DNA from: CAZIOH01 sp964540815
Lineage (GTDB): Bacteria; Myxococcota_A; Polyangia; Fen-1088
Direction: 5' to 3'
DNA length: 48,284 nt
NCBI GenBank assembly: GCA_964540815.1
Contig: CAZIOH010000046.1
Span: 1-48,284, forward strand
Below the pieces are notes generated by a model. That model had not been told where the DNA came from and did no database searches. It was given only the letters and a program-made list of their open reading frames with translations. A program made the position numbers and the translations under genes. Shown here piece by piece: positions 1 through 8,951 of the stretch; position 1 is the first letter of the stretch, and every line of letters starts with the position of its first letter.

Positions 1-2274
1 CTGCAGGGGCAGCCCAGCGAGCCGCGCTGCCCAGTCCTTCGACTTGACCACCAGCCCGATGCGGAGCTCGTCGCCCGGGCGGTAGATTCCGCGATCCGAG
101 AAGACAAACGCGACGAGGCCCCGGGCGGCGCCCGAGGTCGGCTCCTCGCTCACACCGCCCACGTCGAACCGCGACGTGTCGAGCTGCCGGTCGCCCCGCC
201 CCACCGGCAGGAAGGACTGGTCCTTGGCCGTCGACACGAGGTACAGGCTCGGCTCTCGCTCGCGATGCAGGTCCTTGAAGTCGGGGAGGCTGGCGTGCCC
301 CTCGCGATCGGTGGTGGCCAGAAGGACCCGCTGTCCGTTCTTGCCGAGGACCTCGACCCGTGCCTCGGGGACGGGATCGCCCGTGCGAATGGACGCGACG
401 AAGATCTCGTGGGTTCCGTCGCCGTTCTCCTTGACCAGGATCCCGAGATCCGAGACCAGCACCAGCCGGTTGTCGGCCGCCCCGAGCGGCTCTTGCTTCT
501 CGGGATCCCAGCTCTGGGCCCGCAGCACGAACAGGCCGCGCCGCTCGGTCCCGGGGCCGGCGATGTACTTCGACAGGTCGAGCCCGTCGTACTCGGGCTT
601 TCCGGGGGCCGCCTTCAGCCGATGGGTCTCCTCGAACAGCTCCGCCAGGTTGGTCTCGTCGAACTTGGAGGTCCAGTCGGGGTGGGCGAAGTCCCCGCTG
701 CTCTGGGTCACGAGGTGCTGAAGCTGGCCGGGCAACACCCGCCCGATCTCGTACTTCACGGCCGGCACGTCCCGCGCCAGCACCGGCACCTTGTGATCGC
801 CGGAGGTCGCCAGCAGCGCGCCATTCTGCAGGATGCGAAGCATCTGCGGATAGGGCGGAACCTCGACCAGGCTCTGGAAGGTCTCGCCGAGGAGGTAGCC
901 TCCGAACGCGCGCAGGCCCTTGCCGACTCGCAGGTAGATCCGCCGCCCGACGGGGACTTGCACCTTGAACGCGTGCGTGGTCGGGAACTCCCGCTCGCTC
1001 GGGACCGAGGCGAGCGCCAGGCTGGTTCCGCGGGCGAGCTCCGCGGGGCCGATCTCGGCCGGGTCGAACCAGAGGGCAGGTGAGCCGTCGGGGGTCTTCT
1101 CGGGGAGCAAGGTCGCGCGCAGGGAAGACGCCAGCTCTTTGTCGGCGACGCCGACGCTGGTCTCGACGACGAGGGCCTGCTCCGGCTCGTACTTGTCGTT
1201 GTCGACCAGGGCCAAGCTGGCCGAGGTGATCTTGAGCAAGTTGTAGAGCCCGGGGACGACGACGTCGGCCTTCTGCGCGCGCGCGTCGGGCGGGCCCCCG
1301 CGCGCCGCCCGGGCGCCGGGGCCGAGGGTCACCCAGAAGGTCGCGTCGTGCCGCGGGATGGTGATCGCCGTCGAGTGGACGTAGGCCGTGCCCTTGAACC
1401 GGTCGTAGGTGATGCGCGCCTCGTAATCCGCCGCGGCGTCCTCCCGGTCGGATGGCTCGAGGCGCAGCTTGACCCGCTGCTCGAAGCTGGCGGGATCGAC
1501 CGGGTGGCTGAAGTGAACGGTGGCCACCACCTTCTTGAGCGCCGGGTCGACGGGATCCTGGCTGAACTCCACCTCGGCGATGGTGACCTCGAAGGGGGCC
1601 GACGTGAATCCAAGCTCGTACTGCTCGAGCCGGACGTGCGGGGCCAAGAGGCCCTTCTTGGCGAGATGGATCGCGAAGGCCTGTCCGACCGGCCAGTCGC
1701 CTCTCGGGGTGAAGGTCAGCTCCCGATCCGAGATCCAGCGCCACACCCCGTCCGGCCTTCCGGCGCCCCCGCCCGGCTCGCCGCGCCGCAGCCCGGCGAG
1801 GATGCCGCCACGCTCGACCTCGAGCGCGATCCCGGCGGTGACGGGCTGGTCGAGCTTGTCGAGTGGCGCGACCGAGTCGTCGAACTCGATGCGCAGGGGC
1901 TTCGGCCGCACCTTCTCCTCGATGCGGGTCGGCTCGGGGACGACCACGCGCAGGGAAACCGTCCGCGGCCTTGGTCGGTGGATCCACCAGCGCCTGAGCC
2001 CGACCCCCCCGCCGACGAGCAGGATCACGGCGGCCAGCGCCGCGAGGCTGCGCCCGGGGTGGTTCCTGGTCTGGTTCCTGGCCGAGGCCACCGCCCGGCG
2101 GGTGCCGCGCGCGCTCGCGCGTCCCCAGGGCGGCGCTTCCCAGGAGGGTCGGCCGAAGAGCCAGACCAGCCCGCGCCCCAATCCCCGCGCCCAGGACTTC
2201 TGCCGTCCAGTTGCGCCTGCACCTGCCCCTCCCATCTCGGGTCCCGGTCCTTCACCATCGCGATCGCGTGCCAT
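1..2274 (-). CDS. Alpha-2-macroglobulin-like protein, N-terminal part (truncated by window edge)
   Basis: The open frame runs from an ATG at 2274 to the left edge without a stop, giving 758 visible codons. GGAGG lies about 8 bases before the ATG. The first ~75 residues are basic and Gly/Arg-rich. A single membrane helix follows (about 77-93), then an extracytoplasmic region rich in beta-strand-like segments. Near residue 728 the motif DRGIYRPGDE appears; this is the signature of the MG2 domain in large bacterial alpha-2-macroglobulins (YfhM type). Such proteins are thought to trap proteases at the cell envelope. The thioester region would lie beyond the edge, so it cannot be judged here. Start and membrane anchor are inferred; the family call rests mainly on the MG2 motif and overall architecture. 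The gene is divergent from the DUF1592-type gene. Confidence 0.75.
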   Translation of the reverse strand, partial: MARDRDGEGPGPEMGGAGAGATGRQKSWARGLGRGLVWLFGRPSWEAPPWGRASARGTRRAVASARNQTRNHPGRSLAALAAVILLVGGGVGLRRWWIHRPRPRTVSLRVVVPEPTRIEEKVRPKPLRIEFDDSVAPLDKLDQPVTAGIALEVERGGILAGLRRGEPGGGAGRPDGVWRWISDRELTFTPRGDWPVGQAFAIHLAKKGLLAPHVRLEQYELGFTSAPFEVTIAEVEFSQDPVDPALKKVVATVHFSHPVDPASFEQRVKLRLEPSDREDAAADYEARITYDRFKGTAYVHSTAITIPRHDATFWVTLGPGARAARGGPPDARAQKADVVVPGLYNLLKITSASLALVDNDKYEPEQALVVETSVGVADKELASSLRATLLPEKTPDGSPALWFDPAEIGPAELARGTSLALASVPSEREFPTTHAFKVQVPVGRRIYLRVGKGLRAFGGYLLGETFQSLVEVPPYPQMLRILQNGALLATSGDHKVPVLARDVPAVKYEIGRVLPGQLQHLVTQSSGDFAHPDWTSKFDETNLAELFEETHRLKAAPGKPEYDGLDLSKYIAGPGTERRGLFVLRAQSWDPEKQEPLGAADNRLVLVSDLGILVKENGDGTHEIFVASIRTGDPVPEARVEVLGKNGQRVLLATTDREGHASLPDFKDLHREREPSLYLVSTAKDQSFLPVGRGDRQLDTSRFDVGGVSEEPTSGAARGLVAFVFSDRGIYRPGDELRIGLVVKSKDWAARLAGLPLQ

Positions 2275-2648
2275 CGAAACCCCCTCCGCGGCCACCGCCG
2301 CCGACGCCAGGTCATCGTGAGTCGCCAGCCCGCCGGGCGGGCGCCAGGCAACTCACCAGTCAGCCCACCAGCCAGCCAGCCACGTAGGGTCGGGGTGGGA
2401 TGACGCGGTGTCAAGCGCACGAGCTCGCTCGCTGACTGTCCCCGCTCGGTCGCGGGACGAGGCCGAATGCGACGACGATGTGCTCAATGCGTCAAGATCG
2501 CGTCTCCGTGATCGCACGCACCCGGGGTTAGGACCTGGATCACAGCCTGGCGCCCCATCTTCCACACCCCACCCGTCGGGTTCCACACCTTACCGGTCGG
2601 GGTCCCCCAACTGCCCGTCGTTGTGCTCCCACCGGAGCCGAGGTTTCC
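2275..2648. other. Divergent intergenic region, 374 bp
   Basis: This spacer separates the leftward macroglobulin-like gene from the rightward DUF1592-type gene and must hold both promoters. No convincing gene is seen. The only clear structure is the tandem repeat at 2560-2601. Confidence 0.5.
2560..2601. repeat. Two adjacent 21-bp imperfect direct repeats
   Basis: Copies 2560-2580 and 2581-2601 abut exactly and differ at 3 of 21 positions. Each begins TTCCACACC and ends GTCGGG. A weaker third copy (about 12 of 21 matches) may follow at 2602-2622. They lie 48 bp before the start of the DUF1592-type gene, so a regulator-binding role is possible but not shown. Confidence 0.6.
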
Positions 2649-4493
2649 ATGAGACCACTCCAGAAGAACTCGACTCTGATGAGCACCGGCGCCTTGCTGG
2701 TCTTGCTGCTCGCCGGATGCACGGGGGCGGTGGGGAACGGAGGCAAATCCGGCAACCCCCCCGGGACCGGCACCGGGACCGGCACAACGTCCGGCGCCGG
2801 CCCGACCGGAGCGGGAACGGGCAACGGCGGCGTCTCTTCCGGGGCCACGAACGCCCCGGGCGCGGCCGCGGGCGGCACGAGCAACGTCCCGGGCGGATCC
2901 TCGATGCCTGGCGTGACGAACCCCGGCACCAACCAGGGAACGACCGGTGGCACCGCCGTCCCGGCGGCCTGCGACGGGATCACCGCCCGCCGGCTGCGGC
3001 GGCTGTCGATCCGGGAGTACTCGAACGTGGTGACCTCGTTGCTCGGGGCCCCGGCCGGGACCGCGGCGACGGCGGCCATCACCGCCGAGCCCTCGGTGGA
3101 TGGGTTCGACAACCAGGCCGGCTCGCTCTTCGTCTCGCCTTCCTTCCAGGGTGACGTCGCGGATCTGGCAGCCACGCTGTCCAGCCAGGTCGATCCGGCC
3201 ACGCTCGCACCGTGCACGCCCGCGGCCGGCTCTCCGGCCTGCCTTCAGACGTTCATCCGCTCGTTCGCCGCGAAGGCGTACGGGCGGCCCATCGCCGATG
3301 ACGAGCTCACGCGGGTCAACACCATGGCGAACATGGGTCAGGACTACGCGACGCAGGTCCGGCTGGTGGTCGAGTTCATCCTGCAGTCCCCCGGCCTGCT
3401 GTACGTGAGCGAGCTCGGCGCACCGACCGCTCCCGCCGTTTCCGGCCAGACCCTCGCGCTCACCCAGTACGAGATCGCGTCTCAGCTCTCGTTCATGCTG
3501 ACGGGGAACCGGCCGGACGCCACCCTGATCAAGGCCGCCGAGACCACCGGCTTTGCCAAGCCGACGGACATCCTCGGCGAGGCGCAGCGGTTGCTCACCA
3601 GCGACACCCGGGCCCAGGACGCCCTGACCCGCTTCGTCAACGGCTGGATGGACATGAGCCCGCTCACGGACGCCCCCAAGGATCCGACGATCTACCCGAC
3701 CATCACCCCCGCGATCCAGACGGCGATGCAGCAGGAGTACGACCAGTTCGTCAAGGCGCAGCTCACCGGCGACGGCACCCTCTCGGCGCTCATGCTGGGG
3801 ACGAGCGCCAACGTCCCGGCGGCGCTCTCGGCCATCTACGGCTCCGACCTCTTGCCCACCGGCCTCGACCCCACCAGGCGGAAGGGCATCCTGTCGCTTC
3901 CGGCGGTGCTCTCGGTCCACTCGGCCCCGGACAACTCCGGTCCGGTCGAGCGCGGTCTCCTCGTGCGGCGCCAGTTGCTCTGCCAGTACGTTCCGGGCCC
4001 GCCCCAGAACGCGCTCGACAAGATCGCCGCCAACCCGATCGACGCGTCGGACAAGACCTCGACCACGAGGCAGAAGCTCGAGGCCCACCTCAACGAGCCA
4101 TCATGCGCCGCCTGCCACGCCACCTTCGATCCGATCGGCTACGGCTTCGAGCAGATGGATGCGATCGGTCGCTTCCGCACCACCGAGAACGGCAAGCCCG
4201 TCGACTCGAGCGGAATGCTGACCGGCACGGCGGCACCGGACGGCTCGTCCGTCGATGGCCCCTTCCAGGGGACGGTGCAGCTCGCGACCAAGCTCGCGCA
4301 GAGCAAGGTGGTCGAGGCCTGCATGACCGAGCACTTCTTCAACTTCGCCCAGGCCCGGGCCACCGTCGCGAGCGACACGTGCGTGATCAACGACTGGACG
4401 GCCAAGTTCTCTCAGGGAGGGGGACACATCAAGGATCTGGTGCTGAACGCCGTCGTTCACCCCAACTTCGCGAACAGGAAGGACGACCGATGA
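2649..4493 (+). CDS. DUF1592/DUF1588/DUF1585-type haem-motif lipoprotein
   Basis: A 614-residue exported lipoprotein. The signal peptide ends in LLLAGC with Cys24 as lipid attachment site, followed by a Gly/Thr/Pro-rich linker to about residue 107. The start of the folded part, RLRRLSIREYSNVV, matches the DUF1587/1595 style opening. PVERGLLVRRQLLCQYVPGP is the DUF1588 signature. CAACHATFDPIGYGFE, with Cys486, Cys489 and His490, is the DUF1585 signature and a possible c-type haem site. This multi-domain family is abundant in Planctomycetes and Myxococcota and usually sits beside DUF1552 genes, as here: the stop overlaps the next start (ATGA). The function is unknown; envelope redox chemistry or oxidation of complex organics is inferred only. 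Confidence 0.9.
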   Translation: MRPLQKNSTLMSTGALLVLLLAGCTGAVGNGGKSGNPPGTGTGTGTTSGAGPTGAGTGNGGVSSGATNAPGAAAGGTSNVPGGSSMPGVTNPGTNQGTTGGTAVPAACDGITARRLRRLSIREYSNVVTSLLGAPAGTAATAAITAEPSVDGFDNQAGSLFVSPSFQGDVADLAATLSSQVDPATLAPCTPAAGSPACLQTFIRSFAAKAYGRPIADDELTRVNTMANMGQDYATQVRLVVEFILQSPGLLYVSELGAPTAPAVSGQTLALTQYEIASQLSFMLTGNRPDATLIKAAETTGFAKPTDILGEAQRLLTSDTRAQDALTRFVNGWMDMSPLTDAPKDPTIYPTITPAIQTAMQQEYDQFVKAQLTGDGTLSALMLGTSANVPAALSAIYGSDLLPTGLDPTRRKGILSLPAVLSVHSAPDNSGPVERGLLVRRQLLCQYVPGPPQNALDKIAANPIDASDKTSTTRQKLEAHLNEPSCAACHATFDPIGYGFEQMDAIGRFRTTENGKPVDSSGMLTGTAAPDGSSVDGPFQGTVQLATKLAQSKVVEACMTEHFFNFAQARATVASDTCVINDWTAKFSQGGGHIKDLVLNAVVHPNFANRKDDR

Positions 4494-5902
4494 GCTCCTC
4501 CAAGAATCTCCAGTTCTCGCGGCGGACGCTGATGCGGGCCGCCGGTTCGACCCTGGTGTTGCCGGCGTTCCTGAAGAACGCGTTCGCCCAGACGGCGGTG
4601 ACCCGGCCGAACCTGGTCCTGCTGATGCAGACCAACGGGACCCATCAGGCCAGCTTCTGGCCGACCGGAACCGCGTGGACGTCGGAGATCCTGGCCAGCA
4701 TGTTGAAGGATCCCATCGTCGGGCCGAAGACCACCCTCATCAAGGGCATCAACCTGAACAAGCAGGGCTCGCCCGAGGGGAACGGCCACGACTGGGGCTG
4801 GCATGGCCTGTACTCGGGGGTGGACAACGTGGGCCGGGCCGGCGGGGGGCCCAGCCTGGACCAGATCCTGATCAAGAAGCTCAACTTCACGAACCCGTTC
4901 AAGAACATCCACTGCGGCGTCATCGCCGAGAACCACAGCCTCATCAATCCCGGTCGGGCGTCGTTCTCGTATGCCGCCGCCGGGCTCCAGGTCCCGTGCG
5001 AGACGGACATCTACGCGCTGTACACCAAGGTGTTCGGGGCGATCCCCACCGCGCCGGCGCCGAGCACCCCGGCGACCGCGGCCTCGAACGCCTCGGCGGT
5101 CGCGGCCGCCACGCTCCGGCTGGCCCAGCGCAAGTCCGTGCTCGACACGGTGGCGGCCGACCTCACCTTGCTCGAGGGGCGCCTCGGGGCCAGCGAGCGC
5201 GCGAAGGTCGACGCGCACCTGACGGCGGTTCGGGACTTCGAGAACCGGCTGTCGAGCACGGTGAGCACCGGCGCGGGCGGCGCGGTCACCCGACCGGCCT
5301 CGTGCTCCACGGTGAAGCCCTCGCAGACCGGCGTCTCGCTGACCACTCAGCCGGACGAGGCCAACGCGAACACGCTGATGCACCTGTTCATGGAGTTCAT
5401 CGGGAACGCCCTGGCGTGCAACATGGTGGGTGTGCTCACGTTCCAGTTCGGACGCGGCGGCGGACACTTCCACTACCAGTGGCTGAACCTCCCTGGCATG
5501 CCGACGGACTTCCACGACCTGGCGGCGCACAAGGACAACGGCTCGGACGCGACCGCGGCCAGCCTGATGGTCGGCGTGGCGCAGTACTACGCTGGCCTCG
5601 TCACCGAGCTCGGCAACAAGCTGGCCTCCTTCCCTCAGGCCAATGGAACGACGGCCCTCGACAACTCGCTCGTGTGCTGGGGCAACGAGCTCGCCACGGG
5701 ACCGCACGGCATCAACGGCTACCCGATCGCCTTCGTGGGCGGGGCGGCCGGGAAGCTCAAGCGCACGGGGTACATGGTGGACTCGGGCACGCAGATCCAT
5801 CAGCGCCTCGGGTGCACCATCTCGAATATCATGGGCGATCCGGTGGCGGGCTTCGGCTGGGTCCCCGATTCGGGGCCCTTCGTGGGCCTCGATCTGGCCT
5901 GA
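4490..5902 (+). CDS. DUF1552 family exported protein
   Basis: A 470-residue protein whose ATG at 4490 overlaps the upstream stop, so the two are translationally coupled. The N-terminus (SRRTLMRAAG followed by a hydrophobic stretch ending in AFAQ) looks like a twin-arginine export signal. Typical DUF1552 features follow: RPNLVLLMQTNGTHQ near the start of the mature protein, GHDWGWHGLYSG, FQFGRGGGHFHYQWL in the middle and VCWGNELATGPHG towards the end. DUF1552 proteins accompany DUF1592-type proteins across Planctomycetes and Myxococcota and resemble the sulfatase/DUF1501 class of Tat-exported proteins. No reaction is established. Pairing with a CXXCH partner suggests a shared periplasmic or surface complex (inference). 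Confidence 0.9.
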   Translation: MSSSKNLQFSRRTLMRAAGSTLVLPAFLKNAFAQTAVTRPNLVLLMQTNGTHQASFWPTGTAWTSEILASMLKDPIVGPKTTLIKGINLNKQGSPEGNGHDWGWHGLYSGVDNVGRAGGGPSLDQILIKKLNFTNPFKNIHCGVIAENHSLINPGRASFSYAAAGLQVPCETDIYALYTKVFGAIPTAPAPSTPATAASNASAVAAATLRLAQRKSVLDTVAADLTLLEGRLGASERAKVDAHLTAVRDFENRLSSTVSTGAGGAVTRPASCSTVKPSQTGVSLTTQPDEANANTLMHLFMEFIGNALACNMVGVLTFQFGRGGGHFHYQWLNLPGMPTDFHDLAAHKDNGSDATAASLMVGVAQYYAGLVTELGNKLASFPQANGTTALDNSLVCWGNELATGPHGINGYPIAFVGGAAGKLKRTGYMVDSGTQIHQRLGCTISNIMGDPVAGFGWVPDSGPFVGLDLA

Positions 5903-5966
5903 CACCCAGGCCCCCGCCGTCACCGATCGCGCGAAGCCGATCCTGAGGGACGGCGCACGAGCCGGC

Positions 5967-5994
5967 TTGCGTTCTTCGACGTCGTTCCTATATT
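5967..5994 (+). promoter_or_regulatory. Candidate sigma-70-like promoter for the di-haem cytochrome gene
   Basis: TTGCGT (5967-5972) and TATATT (5989-5994) are separated by 16 bp in an otherwise GC-rich spacer. The -10 box matches the consensus at 5 of 6 bases and the -35 at 3 of 6. Transcription would begin near 6001, upstream of the chosen start at 6065. Confidence 0.35.
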
Positions 5995-6064
5995 CGGACT
6001 TCGCCGAAGCAATTTGACGCAGCCTATGGCTCGAGCGACGACCTCACGGAAGGGCACACGACGA

Positions 6065-8011
6065 ATGGAATATCTTAGCCGGACCCAGCGGGAACAACGG
6101 AAACTCACCTTCGCCTTGTTTGCAGCGATGACCTGCGCGGCGGGGTTCGCCTGCTCGAGCAGCAGCAGCGGAACCGGGGGCAGCAGCGGAGCGGGCGGGA
6201 GGGGTGGCGCGGGCGGTCTGGCGGGCGGTCACGGTGGCGTGGCCGGCGGAGCGGCGGGGGGCGCGGCGGGGGGCGCAGCCGGCGGTGGTGATGCGGTCGG
6301 AGGTGCGGCGGGCGCGGGTGGGACCGCGGGCGCTGCCGGTGGCCAGAGTGGCGCACCGAGCGCGGGCGGTGCCGGCGGCGATACCTCCGGAGGGGGAGCC
6401 GGGGGCGTGGACCTCGGAGGTGCCGCCGGGCAGGTGGCCGCCACGGATGGTCCGGCCAACCAGGGACCGGCGTTCCCCCACGCGACTGGAGACGCCACCC
6501 GCGGCCTGCAGGTCTTCCGCTACGAGACCTTCGGGAACGAGGGCTTCTGGACCGATGCCGTGAGGCTCCCCCAGGGTATCGTGGCGGCGGGCCTGACGCC
6601 CAAGCAAGTCCTTCAGTTCGGCCTCAGCGTGGACCTGGACGCGCTCGGGGACACGCTGAAGGCCTCCCTCGCGACCGAGGTCGGAGCGTCCGGGCTTGAC
6701 GGTCCCATGCTCAACGATCCGGCGACCACCCTCGCCCTGCTCGACGCCAATGCGGTGATCGGCCTCGTGGTGCACGACACCGACGCCGACGGCACCCTCG
6801 ACGTCGCGAAGGGGGACAAGGTGGGGCTGAGCTGCGCCTCGTGTCACTCGATCACGGATCAGGCGCTTGCCGGTCTGCCCAACGGCGGTGGCATCGGCCA
6901 CCGCATCGATGGCCTCGCCCAGACCAACCTCGACCTCGGTCACATCCTGGCGGCGGCCGCCAACTCTCGGGCCCTGTTTCCCCTGCTGCAGCTCCGGCTC
7001 GCCGCGCGCAACAACACCTCGGTCGGTCGGGCCCCGGATGCAGCCGCCATCACCGCCGACTCCACCGAGGACGACGTCGACGCCTACCTCACCAATCCCG
7101 CCTTCTACCCGGTCGGCACCTTCGATGCCCTCCCGGACGGAGTCGGCGGACCGACCCAGATTCCGCCGCTGTTCCGCACAGACTTCTCGGCGCCTTACGG
7201 GTCGGCGGGTCAGGTCGCTCGCCTCGACAACTTCAACAACTTCGTCTACACGACCGTCTTCGATCCGACCGTGCTGGTCACCGGCGACGGCATCAATTTC
7301 CTGAAGGCATCGGCGGGAGCCGACGCGGCCGCCGAGATCGCGGACAGCTACCAGCGGGTGTTGACCGCCACCGGCGTGCGCGGACCGGCCGCGACCACCG
7401 TGGGCACCGGCTTCCCGTTCGTCACGGCCACGCTGCCGGCGGGCACGACCGCCGGGACCGAGCCCGCGCCGACCGGCCGACGGGTGGACGAGCAGAAGCT
7501 GCGCGACCTCAGCGCCTACACCGACGGCCTGCATTCACCCATCGGCACGGCCAGCGACAGCGTGGCGGTCACCCGCGGGCGGGATGCCTTCCGCACCGCC
7601 GGATGCATCGCATGCCACAACGTCAGCCAGGCGCGGCGGGTGCCGTCGCTCGTCGTTCCCGAGCTGACCGTGTTCCCGGGCTACATGCCGACCGTGATCG
7701 CGGCACGGCCCGCCACCGCGCCCTACCGGTTGACCGACTACTCGGCCATCCAGGACGATCCGGCGTCGTCGTTCGATGACGATGTGGTGGTCGCGGACGC
7801 GAGCCCCCGGGGCGAGGTCCGGGGCGCGGCCCTTCCGCTGCTGATGGATCTCGGACGGAAGACCACCTTTCTTCACGACGCTTCCGTGACCACGCTCGAC
7901 ACCCTGCTCGACTCCGGGCGGGGCGCCACGGCACCCCATCCCTTCTACGCCGACATGCGGGCGCGGACGGACATCATCGAGTTCCTGAAGAGCCTCGAGG
8001 ACACGCGGTAG
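6065..8011 (+). CDS. Di-haem cytochrome c lipoprotein with Gly-rich linker
   Basis: A 648-residue protein read from ATG 6065, preceded by GGAAGGG. An in-frame ATG at 6014 would add 17 basic residues before the signal peptide and is less likely. The signal ends in AAGFACSSS (lipobox-like), then comes about 100 residues of Gly/Ala repeats. Two c-type haem motifs follow: CASCH (Cys257, Cys260, His261) and CIACH (Cys514, Cys517, His518). The C-terminus contains LHDASVTTLDTLLDSG followed by HPF, which recalls the di-haem peroxidase/MauG-like and related cytochrome c families. It probably handles electrons at the outer surface and may partner the DUF1592/DUF1552 pair just upstream. The exact subfamily is uncertain. 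Confidence 0.8.
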   Translation: MEYLSRTQREQRKLTFALFAAMTCAAGFACSSSSSGTGGSSGAGGRGGAGGLAGGHGGVAGGAAGGAAGGAAGGGDAVGGAAGAGGTAGAAGGQSGAPSAGGAGGDTSGGGAGGVDLGGAAGQVAATDGPANQGPAFPHATGDATRGLQVFRYETFGNEGFWTDAVRLPQGIVAAGLTPKQVLQFGLSVDLDALGDTLKASLATEVGASGLDGPMLNDPATTLALLDANAVIGLVVHDTDADGTLDVAKGDKVGLSCASCHSITDQALAGLPNGGGIGHRIDGLAQTNLDLGHILAAAANSRALFPLLQLRLAARNNTSVGRAPDAAAITADSTEDDVDAYLTNPAFYPVGTFDALPDGVGGPTQIPPLFRTDFSAPYGSAGQVARLDNFNNFVYTTVFDPTVLVTGDGINFLKASAGADAAAEIADSYQRVLTATGVRGPAATTVGTGFPFVTATLPAGTTAGTEPAPTGRRVDEQKLRDLSAYTDGLHSPIGTASDSVAVTRGRDAFRTAGCIACHNVSQARRVPSLVVPELTVFPGYMPTVIAARPATAPYRLTDYSAIQDDPASSFDDDVVVADASPRGEVRGAALPLLMDLGRKTTFLHDASVTTLDTLLDSGRGATAPHPFYADMRARTDIIEFLKSLEDTR

Positions 8012-8019
8012 CCAGGGGC

Positions 8020-8040
8020 GGGGGGGCGGCCCGCCCCCCC
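8020..8040. terminator. GC-only hairpin between convergent genes
   Basis: A 9-bp G/C stem (8020-8028 with 8032-8040) closes a 3-base loop. It lies just after the cytochrome stop and before the end of the converging EcsC-like gene, so a bidirectional terminator is likely. There is no U-tract, which keeps the confidence modest. Confidence 0.45.
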
Positions 8041-8092
8041 CCATGGACCCCACCGTGAGGCGGCCTCTGGGCTCCGCGAGGGGGGGGCGACG

Positions 8093-8698
8093 TCAGGGGT
8101 CGGAGGATGGGGTGAGCTCGAAGAGCTCGATCGAGGTCCGGCCGACCCGGCTCGTGTCGTAATACGCATACCCGGCCACGCCGAGGGCGCCCACCACGGG
8201 CAACCAGCGGGCGAGCCCCTTGGCCATCCACCTTCTGGCGAGCCGCATGCCGAGCTTGTGGGCGAGGGCCCGCAGGAGACGCAGGGGGGCCCGACGTATC
8301 GACAGCCGCTCACCGACCTGATCGACGAGACCCCGGACCAGCTGGGCGCTCGCGTGCCGGAACAGGCAATAGAGCATGTGCTCGCGGGTCACCGAGCCGG
8401 TCCTTCCGAAGGCGCCCGCGACGTCGGCGACCAGCTGGGCTTGCAGACGCCACACCGCCAGGAGGTCGGGAACCATGAACGCCAGGCCGAGCGGGCCCGC
8501 CGGCAAGGCCATCGCACCGGAGACAGCTGCCGCCTTGCCGGCGGCGGCGCGCACCAGCTCCTCGGCGCGCGCCCGCGCCGGTGCTGCGCCCGTCGAGATC
8601 TCGGTGGTCACGGGAATGGCGGTGACGAGCTTCAGGATGGCACGGGCGATCCGGGTTCCCTCGGATCCCTCGTCGGTTTGACCTGAGATTTTTCGCAT
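8093..8698 (-). CDS. EcsC-like membrane-associated protein
   Basis: A 201-residue protein starting at ATG 8698 with GAGG 5 bases upstream. The central stretch ALPAGPLGLAFMVPDLLAVW, followed by a helix with LQAQLVADVAGAFG, resembles the amphipathic core of the EcsC family (a poorly characterised group of membrane-associated proteins). A second hydrophobic segment (WLPVVGALGVAGYAYYDTS) lies near the C-terminus. There is no signal peptide. It is a single gene, convergent with the cytochrome and divergent from the acetylesterase. The family assignment rests on pattern only and a general membrane-protein label may be safer. Confidence 0.55.
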   Translation of the reverse strand: MRKISGQTDEGSEGTRIARAILKLVTAIPVTTEISTGAAPARARAEELVRAAAGKAAAVSGAMALPAGPLGLAFMVPDLLAVWRLQAQLVADVAGAFGRTGSVTREHMLYCLFRHASAQLVRGLVDQVGERLSIRRAPLRLLRALAHKLGMRLARRWMAKGLARWLPVVGALGVAGYAYYDTSRVGRTSIELFELTPSSDP

Positions 8699-8951
8699 GT
8701 TGGCCTCTTCGGGGCGGCGTTCGGTTCACGGGGTCGGTCCCCAAGTCTACTCGGCCGTTTCACGCGCGCTCCGAAACGCGGGTCCTCGAAGCGGTGCGTT
8801 CGGATCCATTCCACGCGACCGCGGGGATTGCGGTTGCCTTTCTGCGTCGGCGCGAACGTGCTGCACGCGTCGGCTCCGATGCTATAGCTCCGATCGAGCG
8901 TCGCTTCTTCATCCCTTCTCGCGTTGAGACCGACACCGGTGAGGTGAGATC

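Noticed and set aside
176..2403. Long rightward open frames over the first 2.4 kb
   Set aside because: They are antisense to the macroglobulin-like gene and show Arg/Pro/Gly-rich composition typical of shadow frames in high-GC DNA.
4103..4489. Upstream extension of the DUF1552 frame
   Set aside because: It lies inside the DUF1592-type gene. The ATG at 4490 gives ATGA coupling and a Tat-like signal.
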